IMG/VR virus record: IMGVR_UViG_3300038424_000111
Span: 1 to 49,739 of that record
Origin: a virus
Reading direction: 5' to 3' (one strand)
Length of the DNA stretch: 49,739 bases
Shown: positions 1-7,792 of the stretch, one piece after another
How the letters are laid out: the number at the start of each line of letters is the position of its first letter
How positions within the stretch are numbered: position 1 is the first letter of the stretch
Position numbers and translations under genes: made by a program
Notes under the pieces: generated by a model
Seen by the model: the letters and a program-made list of their open reading frames with translations, nothing else
The model's database searches: none
What the model was told of the DNA's origin: nothing

Positions 1-1
1 A

Positions 2-136
2 TGGTTCGGCACCTTCGATTCTAAGATCGGAGAACTGGCGCAATTCGAGAAGGGGCATGAAGTGGTTCTGTCCTACACAAGCGATGGTAAATATTCAACA
101 GTCGTTGAACTCGTCCCGGTGGGGGAAGAGGCATGA
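2..136 (+). CDS. 3' end of an unrecognised phage protein (partial)
   Basis: An open frame enters from the left edge and stops at TGA 134-136; only about 44 residues are visible. The tail runs GTFDSKIGELAQFEKG then EVVLSYTSDGKYSTVVELVP, alternating charged and beta-type residues, and ends in an acidic GEEA. The stop overlaps the next start as ATGA, so it is the upstream cistron of the recombination operon. A small beta-fold (OB-like) DNA-binding protein would fit shape and position, but that is inference. No domain can be assigned from this fragment. Confidence 0.6.
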   Translation, partial: WFGTFDSKIGELAQFEKGHEVVLSYTSDGKYSTVVELVPVGEEA

Positions 137-654
137 TCGAGCATCCAGATTCAAAGACATGTAAGAAGTGTGGAGAAACCAAGCCCGTTGCGGACTTCGA
201 TATAGAAATATCCTATCAAAGCGGTAAGATAACGGAATACCGAAAGGGATATTGTAAAGACTGCCGCAGGGCATATATGCGTTCATGGCGCACAAAGAAC
301 AAAGACAAAGTGAACGCCTCTATTCGTCAAAGATATCGTGCCAATGCAGAAGCGCAACGCCTTTACAACAGGGCAAAACGACTTAGACCGCGTGATCCAT
401 CTAAGGAATCCCAAAGGCGGAAACTAAAACGCGATTCAAACCCAGAATCCGCAAGGCTCAAAGATAATGCATGGAAAAAGATACAGCGTGAGATAGCGAG
501 AGGGAATATAAACCCTCAACCATGCGCCCGTTGCGGGGCTTTCCCTGATGTTCATGCTCACCATGAGGATTATTCCAAACCCTTGGATGTGATCTGGCTG
601 TGCCCTCCCTGTCACATGCAACATCATAACAGGAAAGACGCTTATGCGGTTTGA
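133..654 (+). CDS. HNH endonuclease-type protein
   Basis: 173 aa. The N-terminus has a zinc-ribbon pair (CKKC at about 10-13, CKDC at about 48-51), the middle is Arg/Lys-rich and helical, and the C-terminus carries an HNH-like treble clef: CARCGA, then VHAHHEDYSKPLDVIWLC, PPCHMQHH. The His-His-Glu-Asp run and the two CxxC pairs are the metal-binding and catalytic elements of this class of phage HNH proteins. It is probably a DNA nickase or endonuclease, either a free-standing homing enzyme or a recombination/packaging nuclease. It starts inside the upstream stop (ATGA) and overlaps the next gene by 11 bp, so it is translationally coupled rather than a recent insertion. Confidence 0.75.
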   Translation: MIEHPDSKTCKKCGETKPVADFDIEISYQSGKITEYRKGYCKDCRRAYMRSWRTKNKDKVNASIRQRYRANAEAQRLYNRAKRLRPRDPSKESQRRKLKRDSNPESARLKDNAWKKIQREIARGNINPQPCARCGAFPDVHAHHEDYSKPLDVIWLCPPCHMQHHNRKDAYAV

Positions 655-1201
655 ATTTAAAGAAAAGACACACACATTTACTGTTGACGGCCAAGTGATC
701 CCATCCGTCACGCAGATTTTGAAGATAATAGGTCTCGTCCAATTCTTTAATTGTGATGGCTGGTATTTGAAGAGGGGCCAGATAATCCACCAGTGTTGCC
801 ACATGATCGACCAGGGCATACTAGACCCAAACTCTATTGACCCTCAGATTGAAGGCTACATAGAGGCGTATTTAAAGTTTAAGGATGAGTACATGCCTTA
901 TGGTTGGGAACATGCGGAAGAACCGCTATATCACCCCACATACCTCTATGGAGGCATACCGGATCGTTGGGGACCGCTTTATGATTTGAAATCAGGCGCA
1001 GGGGACGTTTTACAACTTGAGGCCTATGCAGAGCTTCTGAGGGCAAATTCATACGACCCCGGCAGACAGGGCTATATGCTGCGCTTGAAGGAAGACGGGA
1101 CATACAAGTTAGAGACCCATCGCTATGACCGGAAGCTGCTCGGCGTATTCCTTAGCGCAGTGTCAGTGTTCCATTATCGAAAAGAGAGAGGACTTTTATG
1201 A
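644..1201 (+). CDS. PD-(D/E)XK exonuclease (RecB/lambda-exonuclease-like)
   Basis: 185 aa. Motifs in order: conserved RG at 44-45 in the N-terminal helix, E93, GIPDR at 104-108 (Asp107), DLKSG at 114-118 (the D-x-K signature) and QLEAYAELL at 124-132, the helix that closes the PD-(D/E)XK active site. Such enzymes degrade one strand of linear dsDNA for annealing-based recombination. The start follows AGGAAAG by seven bases and overlaps the HNH gene; the stop overlaps the next start (ATGA). The annealing protein partner is not in the window and may lie off the left edge. Confidence 0.85.
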   Translation: MRFEFKEKTHTFTVDGQVIPSVTQILKIIGLVQFFNCDGWYLKRGQIIHQCCHMIDQGILDPNSIDPQIEGYIEAYLKFKDEYMPYGWEHAEEPLYHPTYLYGGIPDRWGPLYDLKSGAGDVLQLEAYAELLRANSYDPGRQGYMLRLKEDGTYKLETHRYDRKLLGVFLSAVSVFHYRKERGLL

Positions 1202-1887
1202 ACGCAGTCGCCCAAATAGTCGATATCGGGCCGGTCGAGACGCCAGTACCTGAGATTGAAGGCGAAAAGGCCCTTGTTGTCTCCAAACAGGCCGAAATTT
1301 TAACCATCACCGACAAACCAAACTATGAACAGGGTTGCGCGTCCCTTCTCTCAATCAAGGATATGCAAAAAAAACTGGATGAGACGTTCGATCCTATCAT
1401 TCAGGCAGCGCACAAAGCTCACAGAGCAGCCATCGACCAGAAGAAAAAGTTTGCGGAGCCGTTGGCAGCCGCTGAAAAAGTGCTCAAGAACAGGATAGCC
1501 ACATTCCTTGAAGCTGAGGAAGAAAAGCGCAAAGCCGAGGAAGACCGCCTTCGCCTAATCGCTGAGAAGGCCGAAGAAGAGCGCCGTCTCCAAGAAGCAA
1601 TCCAGGCAGAGGCGGATGGCGATTTAGACGAAGCAGCCGCAATTCTCGATGATGAACCGGCCTTTGTGCCGCCGCCGTTTGTGCCGAAGACTGTGGAGAC
1701 AGGGGGCGGGATCTCCATGCGGAAGACCTGGAAGTTCACAATCGAAGATGCTTCTAAAATCCCCCGCGAGTACCTGACCCCGGACATGGTGAAGATTGGC
1801 GGCGTGGTAAGGGCACTCAGGGAAGCCGCTAAGATACCGGGCGTGAGAATTTATGCGGAAGACTCAATCGCAGCGGGGAGGCGATAA
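1198..1887 (+). CDS. Coiled-coil phage protein of the recombination operon
   Basis: 229 aa. A long charged coiled coil occupies about residues 60-150, rich in EEKRKAEE-type heptads. An acidic and proline linker with VPPPFVP follows. The C-terminal module (about 165-225) contains KTWKFTIED, REYLTPD and GVRIYAED and is shared by phage proteins often found beside nuclease and annealing genes. Its biochemical role is not known to me. ATGA overlap with the exonuclease and immediate abutment to the next gene suggest joint expression and perhaps a physical partner role in end processing. Confidence 0.75.
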   Translation: MNAVAQIVDIGPVETPVPEIEGEKALVVSKQAEILTITDKPNYEQGCASLLSIKDMQKKLDETFDPIIQAAHKAHRAAIDQKKKFAEPLAAAEKVLKNRIATFLEAEEEKRKAEEDRLRLIAEKAEEERRLQEAIQAEADGDLDEAAAILDDEPAFVPPPFVPKTVETGGGISMRKTWKFTIEDASKIPREYLTPDMVKIGGVVRALREAAKIPGVRIYAEDSIAAGRR

Positions 1888-2076
1888 ATGTCCAGGCGCA
1901 GGCAGCGGGTAGATTTCAGGGTGTCAATTCTTATCGGGACGCGCAAGGCAAAAGATGTGCGCGAATGCTTGCAGGCTCACTTGCGGGACACTGCGGCGAT
2001 GCAATTCTCCGACCACTCGGACGCTATTAACGTAACCGTTCTTCGTCGCCGCCCGTTCTGGCAATTCTGGCATTAG
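1888..2076 (+). CDS. Small basic hypothetical protein
   Basis: 62 aa. Starts directly after the preceding TAA with no gap; the Shine-Dalgarno (GGGGAGG) lies inside the upstream gene. It is basic at both ends (SRRRQR, LRRRPFWQFWH) with one predicted alpha/beta core. I do not recognise a family. The position inside a gap-free operon and the good ribosome site are the reasons for calling it. Confidence 0.6.
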   Translation: MSRRRQRVDFRVSILIGTRKAKDVRECLQAHLRDTAAMQFSDHSDAINVTVLRRRPFWQFWH

Positions 2077-2101
2077 CCGCCTAGCCGCTAAGGGGATAAC
2101 C

Positions 2102-2326
2102 ATGGGAGATATTGGGGATTATTGGGGAGAGCACCGCGAGCACAAGGAGCGGCAGAAGGCCAGACAGATAATCTGCCACCAATGCGAGTTTCACGGCAGA
2201 CCCAGCAAGAAAGCCAACTTCACGTATCCAAATCGGCTGGGTAAAGACGGTTGGAAGCCCCTGTATAGCAGGGATGGTCGGCTTGTCGGCTATGAATGCC
2301 CGGAATGCCAAGAGGCGGAAGACTAG
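2102..2326 (+). CDS. Small zinc-ribbon protein
   Basis: 74 aa. Two CxxC pairs (ICHQCEF near 25, YECPECQE near 67) frame a short beta segment, the layout of a zinc ribbon. The ribosome site AAGGGGATAACC precedes the ATG. Several genes of this kind fill the operon, and they may be DNA- or RNA-polymerase-binding adaptors. No specific function can be given. Confidence 0.65.
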   Translation: MGDIGDYWGEHREHKERQKARQIICHQCEFHGRPSKKANFTYPNRLGKDGWKPLYSRDGRLVGYECPECQEAED

Positions 2327-2364
2327 CCGCCGGGGGTAGCCAGTGCGCCAAGAGAGGGGGAGTG

Positions 2365-2682
2365 GTGAGGCATTACTATCACAGCTATGAATCTGAACGA
2401 GCCTATGAGAAAGGCCGTAGAGACGAGGATTACGGTTGCCGCGACTACGATTATGACCGACATCGGGGCTACGAGCGCGACGAGGCGTATTTCCAGGGCC
2501 ACCAGGACCGGGAGTGGGAGATACGGGAAAGGCACGAAGAGGAACGGCTCGAAGAGGAACGTGAAATAAGGGCCGCCGAACAACGCAGGCAAGAGTGGAT
2601 GCGCCAGCAGGAGCAAGAATATTACGACGAATGCCGGCAGGAGGAATACGAAGAAGAGCCGGAAAGAGAGGGGGAGAAGTGA
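2365..2682 (+). CDS. Charged Arg/Glu/Tyr-rich protein, GTG start
   Basis: 105 aa from the GTG at 2365. The in-frame ATG at 2296 lies inside the previous gene with no ribosome site, while AGAGAGGGGGAGTG sits just before 2365. The protein is extremely polar: HYYHSYESERAYEKGRRDED, then RHEEERLEEER and a QQEQEYYDE tail. It is almost all helix with repeated RExx/EERxx patterns, a probable single coiled coil. Its stop overlaps the next start as GTGA. The function is unknown. Confidence 0.6.
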   Translation: MRHYYHSYESERAYEKGRRDEDYGCRDYDYDRHRGYERDEAYFQGHQDREWEIRERHEEERLEEEREIRAAEQRRQEWMRQQEQEYYDECRQEEYEEEPEREGEK

Positions 2683-2945
2683 AAGCAACCACGATTGTAA
2701 TTAGCGCCACTTGGTATGGAGATGGGAATTTCCAAGAATGCAAGCAGGAGATTTCTGCTTTTGTCTACGGGGATTTCGCCGTCTATAGGTCGATAGAAGG
2801 CGGGATAATCATGGGGCCGGGTAAATGGACGCTTACCCACATTCCATCGGGGCTTGCGTGTCGGTGCCATATTTATAAGAACAGAGCGATAAAGGCGGCT
2901 GCCGCAGCGTCTAAATGCCCCGAGAAGTGGGAGGGCGAGAAATGA
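2679..2945 (+). CDS. Hypothetical protein, GTG start
   Basis: 88 aa using GTG 2679, which overlaps the upstream TGA and has GAGAGGGGGAGAA before it. The longer ATG frame from 2595 would run through the charged upstream gene. The N-terminal half looks like an antiparallel beta sheet (TTIVISATWYG, FAVYRSIEGG, KWTLTHIPSG), followed by a short basic and alanine-rich helix. It ends in an ATGA overlap with the next gene. Family not recognised. Confidence 0.6.
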   Translation: MKATTIVISATWYGDGNFQECKQEISAFVYGDFAVYRSIEGGIIMGPGKWTLTHIPSGLACRCHIYKNRAIKAAAAASKCPEKWEGEK

Positions 2946-3523
2946 GCTGCGAAGATCAAGCCTGTCCGCCGCCGCCAAGAACAAGAGCGGGAGAGCCCTA
3001 CTGTAGCCAGTGGCCGTGCTGCCAGACGCCCGGCAACGCTGTTCTGAAACGCAACGAACGGGGTTTCTTTTGCTGCCCTCTTTGCGGCGCATCCTATGGG
3101 GCGATGCAGGGGGAAGGCGACGGCCCTTTATCCCGCGAAGAAAATGTAAAACCGAAGATTGTAGTCCTCTGTGGATCGTCTCGATTTGTGGACATTATGG
3201 CCGTGTGCGCCTGGTTGATTGAACGAGATGAACACGCCATCGCTCTATCGCTGCATCTTTTGCCCTGGTGGTATGGGGCGGAAGACCATCATCAGGCAGA
3301 AACCGAAGGTATTGCCAGACAGATGGACGATTTACATCTTCGCAAGATTGACCTTGCCGACGAGGTCTTTGTTGTTTGCCCCAACTTTTATATGGGGGAA
3401 AGCACAGCTCGTGAGGTCGACTACGCCAACCGGTTGCTGAGGCCCATTCGCATGTATCCCTATGACCCGATCGGCAAGAAGGTCCAGGAACTAATTGAGT
3501 GTGCGAAGGCGCAGGGAGTGTAG
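2942..3523 (+). CDS. Nucleoside 2-deoxyribosyltransferase-like (SLOG/Rossmann) protein with zinc ribbon
   Basis: 193 aa from ATG 2942 (GAGGGCGAGAA ribosome site, ATGA overlap). Residues 20-55 form a zinc ribbon (CCQTPG then FFCCPLCG). From about 70 there is a Rossmann-like domain: KIVVLCGSSRF, a long helix, then HLRKIDLADEVFVVCPNFY and GESTAREVDYANRLLRPI. The GSSRF loop and the S/T-x-x-E helix near the end are typical of the nucleoside deoxyribosyltransferase-like fold. This could be a nucleotide-salvage enzyme or a nucleotide-sensing domain; the sequence alone does not decide. Confidence 0.65.
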   Translation: MSCEDQACPPPPRTRAGEPYCSQWPCCQTPGNAVLKRNERGFFCCPLCGASYGAMQGEGDGPLSREENVKPKIVVLCGSSRFVDIMAVCAWLIERDEHAIALSLHLLPWWYGAEDHHQAETEGIARQMDDLHLRKIDLADEVFVVCPNFYMGESTAREVDYANRLLRPIRMYPYDPIGKKVQELIECAKAQGV

Positions 3524-3556
3524 GGTCCCCGCCCCGCCGGAGGAAGGGGGTAAAAG

Positions 3557-3826
3557 TTGAGAACAAACCAAAAAGACAATAAACCCGCAGAAACAGTCAT
3601 GTACTTACTTCCATGCGCTCCTAATGTCTGTCAGGAATGCGCTGTGGATCACGATCCCGCTCAACCCCATAACGCCCAATCTCTGTACTATCAGTATAGT
3701 TTTTATGCGGCACATAACCATTGGCCCACTTGGGTTGATGCCTTAGCGCACTGCTCGGATGATGTAAGGGCGTTCTGGGAACGGGAATTGAGAAAACTAG
3801 GCGAGTGGCCGGAGGAAGGGAAATGA
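3557..3826 (+). CDS. Hypothetical phage protein, TTG start
   Basis: 89 aa. TTG 3557 is preferred because GGAGGAAGGGGG lies at 3539-3550; an in-frame ATG at 3599 has no comparable site. A compact metal-binding-looking segment near the N-terminus (LLPCAPNVCQECAVDHD, then PH) precedes an aromatic helical region (YYQYSFYAAHNHWPTW). The Cys/His content suggests zinc binding. Family function unknown. The stop overlaps the next start as ATGA. Confidence 0.6.
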   Translation: MRTNQKDNKPAETVMYLLPCAPNVCQECAVDHDPAQPHNAQSLYYQYSFYAAHNHWPTWVDALAHCSDDVRAFWERELRKLGEWPEEGK

Positions 3827-4089
3827 GCCAGAAATCTCTGCTACAACAGCAGCATCTCAACGGCCTGCGCGAAAAGTACCCTCACCGCTACGATCCTAAC
3901 GAGATGGTGAAAGTACACGGCTATGGGCCGGAAGATAAACAGTGCGGAGACTGCGCCCATCATATCAAAAAGCGGATGAGCAAAGATTACCACAAATGCG
4001 ATATCTGGCATAAGCCGCTTACCAACGGTCCTGGTACGGATATCCGGGTCCGATGGAGGGCCTGCGCGAAATTCGAGGAAGCGGAATGA
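3823..4089 (+). CDS. Small Cys/His-rich hypothetical protein
   Basis: 88 aa from ATG 3823, preceded by GGAGGAAGGGAA. A single cluster CGDCAHH, HKCDIWH and WRACAKFE could hold one zinc ion. The N-terminus is a glutamine-rich helix (LLQQQHLNGLREKYP). Its place in a chain of overlapping reading frames supports it as real. The role is unknown. Confidence 0.6.
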   Translation: MSQKSLLQQQHLNGLREKYPHRYDPNEMVKVHGYGPEDKQCGDCAHHIKKRMSKDYHKCDIWHKPLTNGPGTDIRVRWRACAKFEEAE

Positions 4090-4114
4090 CCCGCCGCAAG
4101 AGAAGGGCGAAGGA

Positions 4115-4369
4115 ATGAGCGGATTAAGTGCATATAAAATGTATCTTGCGCTGAAGGATAAGCCGCTTTACCACGGCTCAAAACCGGGGATTCCAGTGGC
4201 TAATTGCCGGATTGTCCCAACTGGAGAGATTAGTAGACCGGAATGCTATTTTACGTGCCCGAATGCAGACGAGTGCCTTGACATAGCGGCAAGATACGAT
4301 TGGCTTGGTTTTGAGCCGATCGAGCACCCCGGCCTGCTAGCTACTCCAGCGGTGAAGAAGGAGGAATGA
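4115..4369 (+). CDS. Hypothetical protein
   Basis: 84 aa. AGAGAAGGGCGAAGGA precedes the ATG. The sequence is mostly loop and beta, with CYFTCPNADECLDIA near the middle giving three cysteines that could bind metal. It is separated by 25 bp from the upstream gene, the first real gap in this stretch. No family recognised. Confidence 0.55.
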   Translation: MSGLSAYKMYLALKDKPLYHGSKPGIPVANCRIVPTGEISRPECYFTCPNADECLDIAARYDWLGFEPIEHPGLLATPAVKKEE

Positions 4370-4410
4370 GGATTGTTCACGGTTTACCTAATTCTATGAG
4401 GAGGAAATAG

Positions 4411-4746
4411 ATGAGAATTTTCGGTGCAGGCGTAGGAATTTTGGTTTTGCTTTTGGCCCTTACTTGGGTGTTTCAAGGCAATGAGTTTTTCCTCTACAAG
4501 TTTTTCGGCATCAGGACCGAGAACGTGAGACGGGAGATATTCGAGCAATCGAAGGCGTACAATCAGGGGATGGTGCAGGAGCTTGAGAATATGCAGATGG
4601 AGTATATCAAGGCCCCGCCTGAAGGGAAAGCGGCAATGGCCTCGATAATCATTCACCGGGCCTCTGAGTACGACCCAAACAGATTACCGTATGATCTCAA
4701 AGTGTTTATTGCCGAACTCAAACAAAGACAGGAGGGGGTACAATGA
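4411..4746 (+). CDS. Membrane-anchored protein, partner of the downstream lipoprotein
   Basis: 111 aa. A single N-terminal membrane segment (about residues 5-22, GILVLLLALTWVF) is followed by a soluble helical part with EQSKAYNQGMVQEL and LPYDLKVFIAEL. The ribosome site is a strong GAGGAGGAAATAG. It overlaps the next gene (a lipoprotein) by 4 bp. A membrane protein coupled to a lipoprotein could be an exclusion or envelope-modifying pair expressed early or from a prophage (inference). Spanins also come as such pairs, but these sizes and the distance from the lysis genes argue against that. Confidence 0.65.
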   Translation: MRIFGAGVGILVLLLALTWVFQGNEFFLYKFFGIRTENVRREIFEQSKAYNQGMVQELENMQMEYIKAPPEGKAAMASIIIHRASEYDPNRLPYDLKVFIAELKQRQEGVQ

Positions 4747-5252
4747 GAAGGTGGATTCTGATTTTAGTGGTAGTACCGTTTTTGCTATCTGCGTGCGTTG
4801 AGGAGAAGTCCGTTTCGACAAAAAAGGAAATGCAGCAGCAGGAAGTCTTGATGAGTGAGGCCCTATCTCAAACAGGAATGCCGAACATCAAAAACTTCCG
4901 AGAACGCAAGATGCTTAAAGAGATTCTGGAACTCCGCGACCAGCAGGGGCTTGTTACATACACTTATGTTTTCAACGAATTAAACGGAAAGCTGGTATTC
5001 CTTGGGCAATCGGTAGGATACGGAATACCATACGCCACTCAATATACGAATCCTCAGATGAGAAACGAATCCCGTTTCGATAGTACTCACATCATAGCCC
5101 TCCCTCAGCCCGATCCGAACGGCCTGTATTCCCCGCAAAGCGCCGAAGGGACTTGGATATTGCTCCTAGACCCCAATGGCAGCGGGAAGGTGTCACCGGT
5201 TTACGTCGAACCGAGAGTGATCGTTTCACCGTTCAAACTAAGGACTGATTAG
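4743..5252 (+). CDS. Lipoprotein
   Basis: 169 aa. A type II signal peptide ends in the lipobox LLSAC, with the lipid-bearing Cys at about residue 18, after a basic MRR start and a hydrophobic core. The mature part is a helix (KKEMQQQEVLMSEAL) and then a beta-rich domain (VTYTYVFNELNGKLVFLG, GTWILLLDPNGSGKV). Asp/Glu residues rather than a classical +2 Asp signal follow the Cys, so the retention site (inner or outer membrane) is unclear. It is coupled to the upstream membrane protein and is the last gene before a terminator. Confidence 0.7.
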   Translation: MRRWILILVVVPFLLSACVEEKSVSTKKEMQQQEVLMSEALSQTGMPNIKNFRERKMLKEILELRDQQGLVTYTYVFNELNGKLVFLGQSVGYGIPYATQYTNPQMRNESRFDSTHIIALPQPDPNGLYSPQSAEGTWILLLDPNGSGKVSPVYVEPRVIVSPFKLRTD

Positions 5253-5322
5253 GGCAAGTATTTGAAATTGTTCAATGTACACGGAAGTAACACGGGCTAG
5301 AAGAGGCATAAAAGGGTACTTG

Positions 5323-5346
5323 CGTCCGGAAAAAACGGACGTTTTT
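5323..5346 (+). terminator. Intrinsic terminator after the lipoprotein gene
   Basis: CGTCCG (5323-5328) pairs with CGGACG (5336-5341) around a GAAAAAA loop and is followed by five T. A third copy of the motif (CGGACG at 5347-5352) gives an alternative stem for transcripts on the opposite strand. It would end the plus-strand operon or reduce read-through into the next small gene. Confidence 0.7.
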
Positions 5347-5410
5347 CGGACGCTTCGGATAAGGGTTTGAAAGGTATTGGCACCGGATGGGCACCAGAAA
5401 GGGGGATTGC

Positions 5411-5653
5411 ATGACTTCTGATGAGCAGCTAGAAAAGTGGGTAAACGGGATCTCGGAGCATAATGCCACGAGGGGTGAGTGTTGCCCTGATTTCTCTTGC
5501 TGTAATCCGGCTCTTAAATGGCCGGAAGAGCAGCGCAAATTATTTCGGGATCATCCCGAAGTCCGGCAAGAAATGTTGATGATGTCGCTTGGTGCGCTTT
5601 TGTCGGGGAAGAATGTCTATATATGCGGATCAGAGCCACAAACCGAACATTGA
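5411..5653 (+). CDS. Small Cys-rich phage protein
   Basis: 80 aa from ATG 5411 (AAAGGGGG ribosome site; the ATG at 5387 has none). A helix (TSDEQLEKWVNG) is followed by GECCPDFSCC, a cysteine cluster that recurs in many phage proteins of this size, and a helical C-terminus (HPEVRQEMLMMSLGALL). Likely metal-binding; function unknown. It is the last plus-strand gene before the strands converge. Confidence 0.65.
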   Translation: MTSDEQLEKWVNGISEHNATRGECCPDFSCCNPALKWPEEQRKLFRDHPEVRQEMLMMSLGALLSGKNVYICGSEPQTEH

Positions 5654-5738
5654 GCGTTGCAAGATTCGAACTTGCAAGGCAGTAGACGAGGCAATACTAT
5701 ACAGCCACCTGCACTACCAGTGCAACACCAAACTCACA
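5651..5738 (-). other. Degenerate tRNA-like element
   Basis: On the minus strand a canonical T arm is present at 5675-5659: GCAAG, loop TTCGAAT, CTTGC. A D-arm-like hairpin with the GGTA loop lies at 5723-5711. TGAG/CTCA closes the ends with mismatches further in. The 35 nt between the arms would fit a tRNA with a long variable arm, but I find no good anticodon stem. It could be a decayed tRNA, an attachment-site core copied from a host tRNA, or chance. Confidence 0.3.
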
Positions 5739-5751
5739 GATTCGGCATCGT

Positions 5752-6000
5752 CTAGAAACAAAGCCAGTTTATAACATCGCTTCCTGTGCCTGTGATGGTG
5801 AGCGTTGTGCCGCTTACCGAGCATTGTACCGGCTCAAGCGCCGAGGTGTCTGTGCATACCGCCCTGCACCCAGACGGGACGGTGTGCGACCCGTTGCCGC
5901 CGCTTAAAGCGGTCGAGCCTGCTCCTGTTCCGCCCACTGATATGCCCTCTCCGAAAGAGGCAAGGGCCTCGGAGTTTATAACCGTTCTGTTTGTCGGCAT
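5752..6000 (-). CDS. Small beta-rich virion-type protein
   Basis: 82 aa. Gly/Ser/Thr-rich with EGISVGGTGAGSTALSGG and a C-terminal beta hairpin ending VSGTTLTITGTGSDVINWLCF, the sort of short terminal domain seen in phage head or tail accessory proteins. The overlapping plus-strand frame is proline-rich and lacks a ribosome site, so I take the minus strand. It is the last gene of the late operon, just downstream of the tailspike. Confidence 0.6.
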   Translation of the reverse strand: MPTNRTVINSEALASFGEGISVGGTGAGSTALSGGNGSHTVPSGCRAVCTDTSALEPVQCSVSGTTLTITGTGSDVINWLCF

Positions 6001-6021
6001 GTGATCTCCAATTTTAGAATC

Positions 6022-7788
6022 TTACTGGTTATACGGTCCGACAAAATCGTAGAAGATGTAGCCGGACAGCGATCCACCGGAATAATTCTGAGGGATTTCA
6101 ACGGCCCCAACCGGAGCCCAGTTGTCCTCCGGGATTTTAGGAAGAAGAGCCAAGATCTGTTGCGTCGCCGGAGTCCCGACCACGATCCGGGCAGTGATGC
6201 CGTTCTCGACGCACAGAAGCACCTTTAGATAGGTTCCCGCTCCCGTGCTGACTCCCGTCAGATCCCAAAAGTTGTCTATGGCCGCCCTGGAGAACATCGT
6301 CCCGCCGGAAGTGACCTTGATCGCGTTGACGATCTTGACTTTCCCCGCCGTCGTGGCGTTGGTGCATCCGGCCGAGACGCTTCCTGTCACATACGCCTGC
6401 GCGATCGGGACGACGCTCATGTTTGGATTGGTGGGTGGAGACGTCACGAAATAGTAGGGGGTTCCAGGCCCCTTGATCTCATTTCTTAGGAGCGTTTGAG
6501 ACGAGGTCCCCGTTGCTATGGAGGTTGGAATGACAAACCCACGGGAGGCAGCGAGGTTGCTACCTTCAAACAGGATGCGGTTGTCCGAGAACTCGTTGTC
6601 AAAATCTTGGGTTGAGTCGGCATTGATGTAGTCAGCGTCTCCAATGACGACCGCCGACTTATCTCCCCCGGCTGTAGTCACGTTCATGGTATGGTGGTAG
6701 TTATTGTGATATTTGATCCTGGCGCCGTTCCAGATCGTCACATCGGGCGCTTGAGAGACGTTCCAGTCACTGTAAAATGAATTGCCGGTTATTTCGACGT
6801 CATCGGTCATATAGACGGAGGTTGGATACGTCTCGATGCCGATGAGCATTGCCCCCACATTATTGCCTGGATAGAGAAATTGATTGCCGATGACCTTTAT
6901 CCGCTCACAGGTGTAACCGGGAGATGTATTGTCACCGCCAATTATCATATTCCCATCAAAGCAATTATACATCGTGTTGTTCGCTACGATCACGCCCTTG
7001 CACCTAGCTATATTGATGGCGCAGCGAGGCGATAGATTAGCAACCGTCGCTCGATGGTTTGTTATCGTGTTCCCGGAGATCACACCGTTATTGTCGGTCG
7101 ATGTTGGAACCTTGGCGGAATAGATCGAATGTCTCTGGCAACCATCGATGCGATTGTTGATTATGCGAAAATTTGACACCCTGGCCTGACTTATCCCGTA
7201 GCCCTGGCCTGAATTTACTCCAACGATGTTAGATATATTGCAGTTAGCGACAACGCCGTCATCATACGATCCGCCAAGGTCTGCATTCATTATGATGCCG
7301 ACGTTGAGATTACTAATCGTGAGGTTTTCAAACCGCACGTTGCTGATAGTCTGCCCTGAGAAGTTGCCTATGCCATTCTGGTTATATGCCGTATTCGCAT
7401 CGCCGATGAGCGTGAGATCGCGGATTCTTAAATTGCTGACAGCTCCAACCGGTTGAAGGATAATGGCATTTGACGTTGCCCCCATAAGTTGTAGAGTCCC
7501 AGGGCCATCGATCAGCATATTAGTTGCGTCGGTGAGCGTGAGTCCGTTCCCGGTGAGTTTGTACGTTGCCCTCGGTATATAGAGATGGCCTCCACCGGAT
7601 GCAATCACGGCATTTATCGCTGCCTGGAGCGCCGCCGTATCGTCGGTTACGCCGTCACCCTTAGCGCCGTACAACTCCGGCGTGACGACGCCAAGGGAGG
7701 GCTGAATATAGATTTTGTCCACTGCCGACGCTAAAGGAACTGTGGTGCAAACCAATACGAGAAGGGCAAGGATAACTTTTATCTTCAT
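6022..7788 (-). CDS. Pectate-lyase-fold tailspike protein with signal peptide
   Basis: 588 aa from ATG 7788 (GGAGC ribosome site); a TTG 15 bp upstream is less likely. Residues 1-22 form a clear secretion signal (KVILALLVLVCTTVP then ASA). Then comes the pectate_lyase_3 signature YGAKGDGVTDDTAALQAAINA, followed by many NNTI/GNTI-type turns of a right-handed beta-helix to about 420. The C-terminus (from about 460) is a distinct beta domain ending YDFVGPYNQ. Tailspikes of this fold bind and often cleave surface polysaccharide. The signal peptide is unusual for a virion protein. Confidence 0.75.
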   Translation of the reverse strand: MKIKVILALLVLVCTTVPLASAVDKIYIQPSLGVVTPELYGAKGDGVTDDTAALQAAINAVIASGGGHLYIPRATYKLTGNGLTLTDATNMLIDGPGTLQLMGATSNAIILQPVGAVSNLRIRDLTLIGDANTAYNQNGIGNFSGQTISNVRFENLTISNLNVGIIMNADLGGSYDDGVVANCNISNIVGVNSGQGYGISQARVSNFRIINNRIDGCQRHSIYSAKVPTSTDNNGVISGNTITNHRATVANLSPRCAINIARCKGVIVANNTMYNCFDGNMIIGGDNTSPGYTCERIKVIGNQFLYPGNNVGAMLIGIETYPTSVYMTDDVEITGNSFYSDWNVSQAPDVTIWNGARIKYHNNYHHTMNVTTAGGDKSAVVIGDADYINADSTQDFDNEFSDNRILFEGSNLAASRGFVIPTSIATGTSSQTLLRNEIKGPGTPYYFVTSPPTNPNMSVVPIAQAYVTGSVSAGCTNATTAGKVKIVNAIKVTSGGTMFSRAAIDNFWDLTGVSTGAGTYLKVLLCVENGITARIVVGTPATQQILALLPKIPEDNWAPVGAVEIPQNYSGGSLSGYIFYDFVGPYNQ

Positions 7789-7792
7789 GATT

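Noticed and set aside
5323-5352. CRISPR-like triple CGTCCG motif
   Set aside because: Too short and closely spaced; explained as a terminator stem with a third arm copy.
5786-6004. 72-residue plus-strand frame
   Set aside because: Antisense to a better minus-strand gene; proline-rich, no ribosome site.
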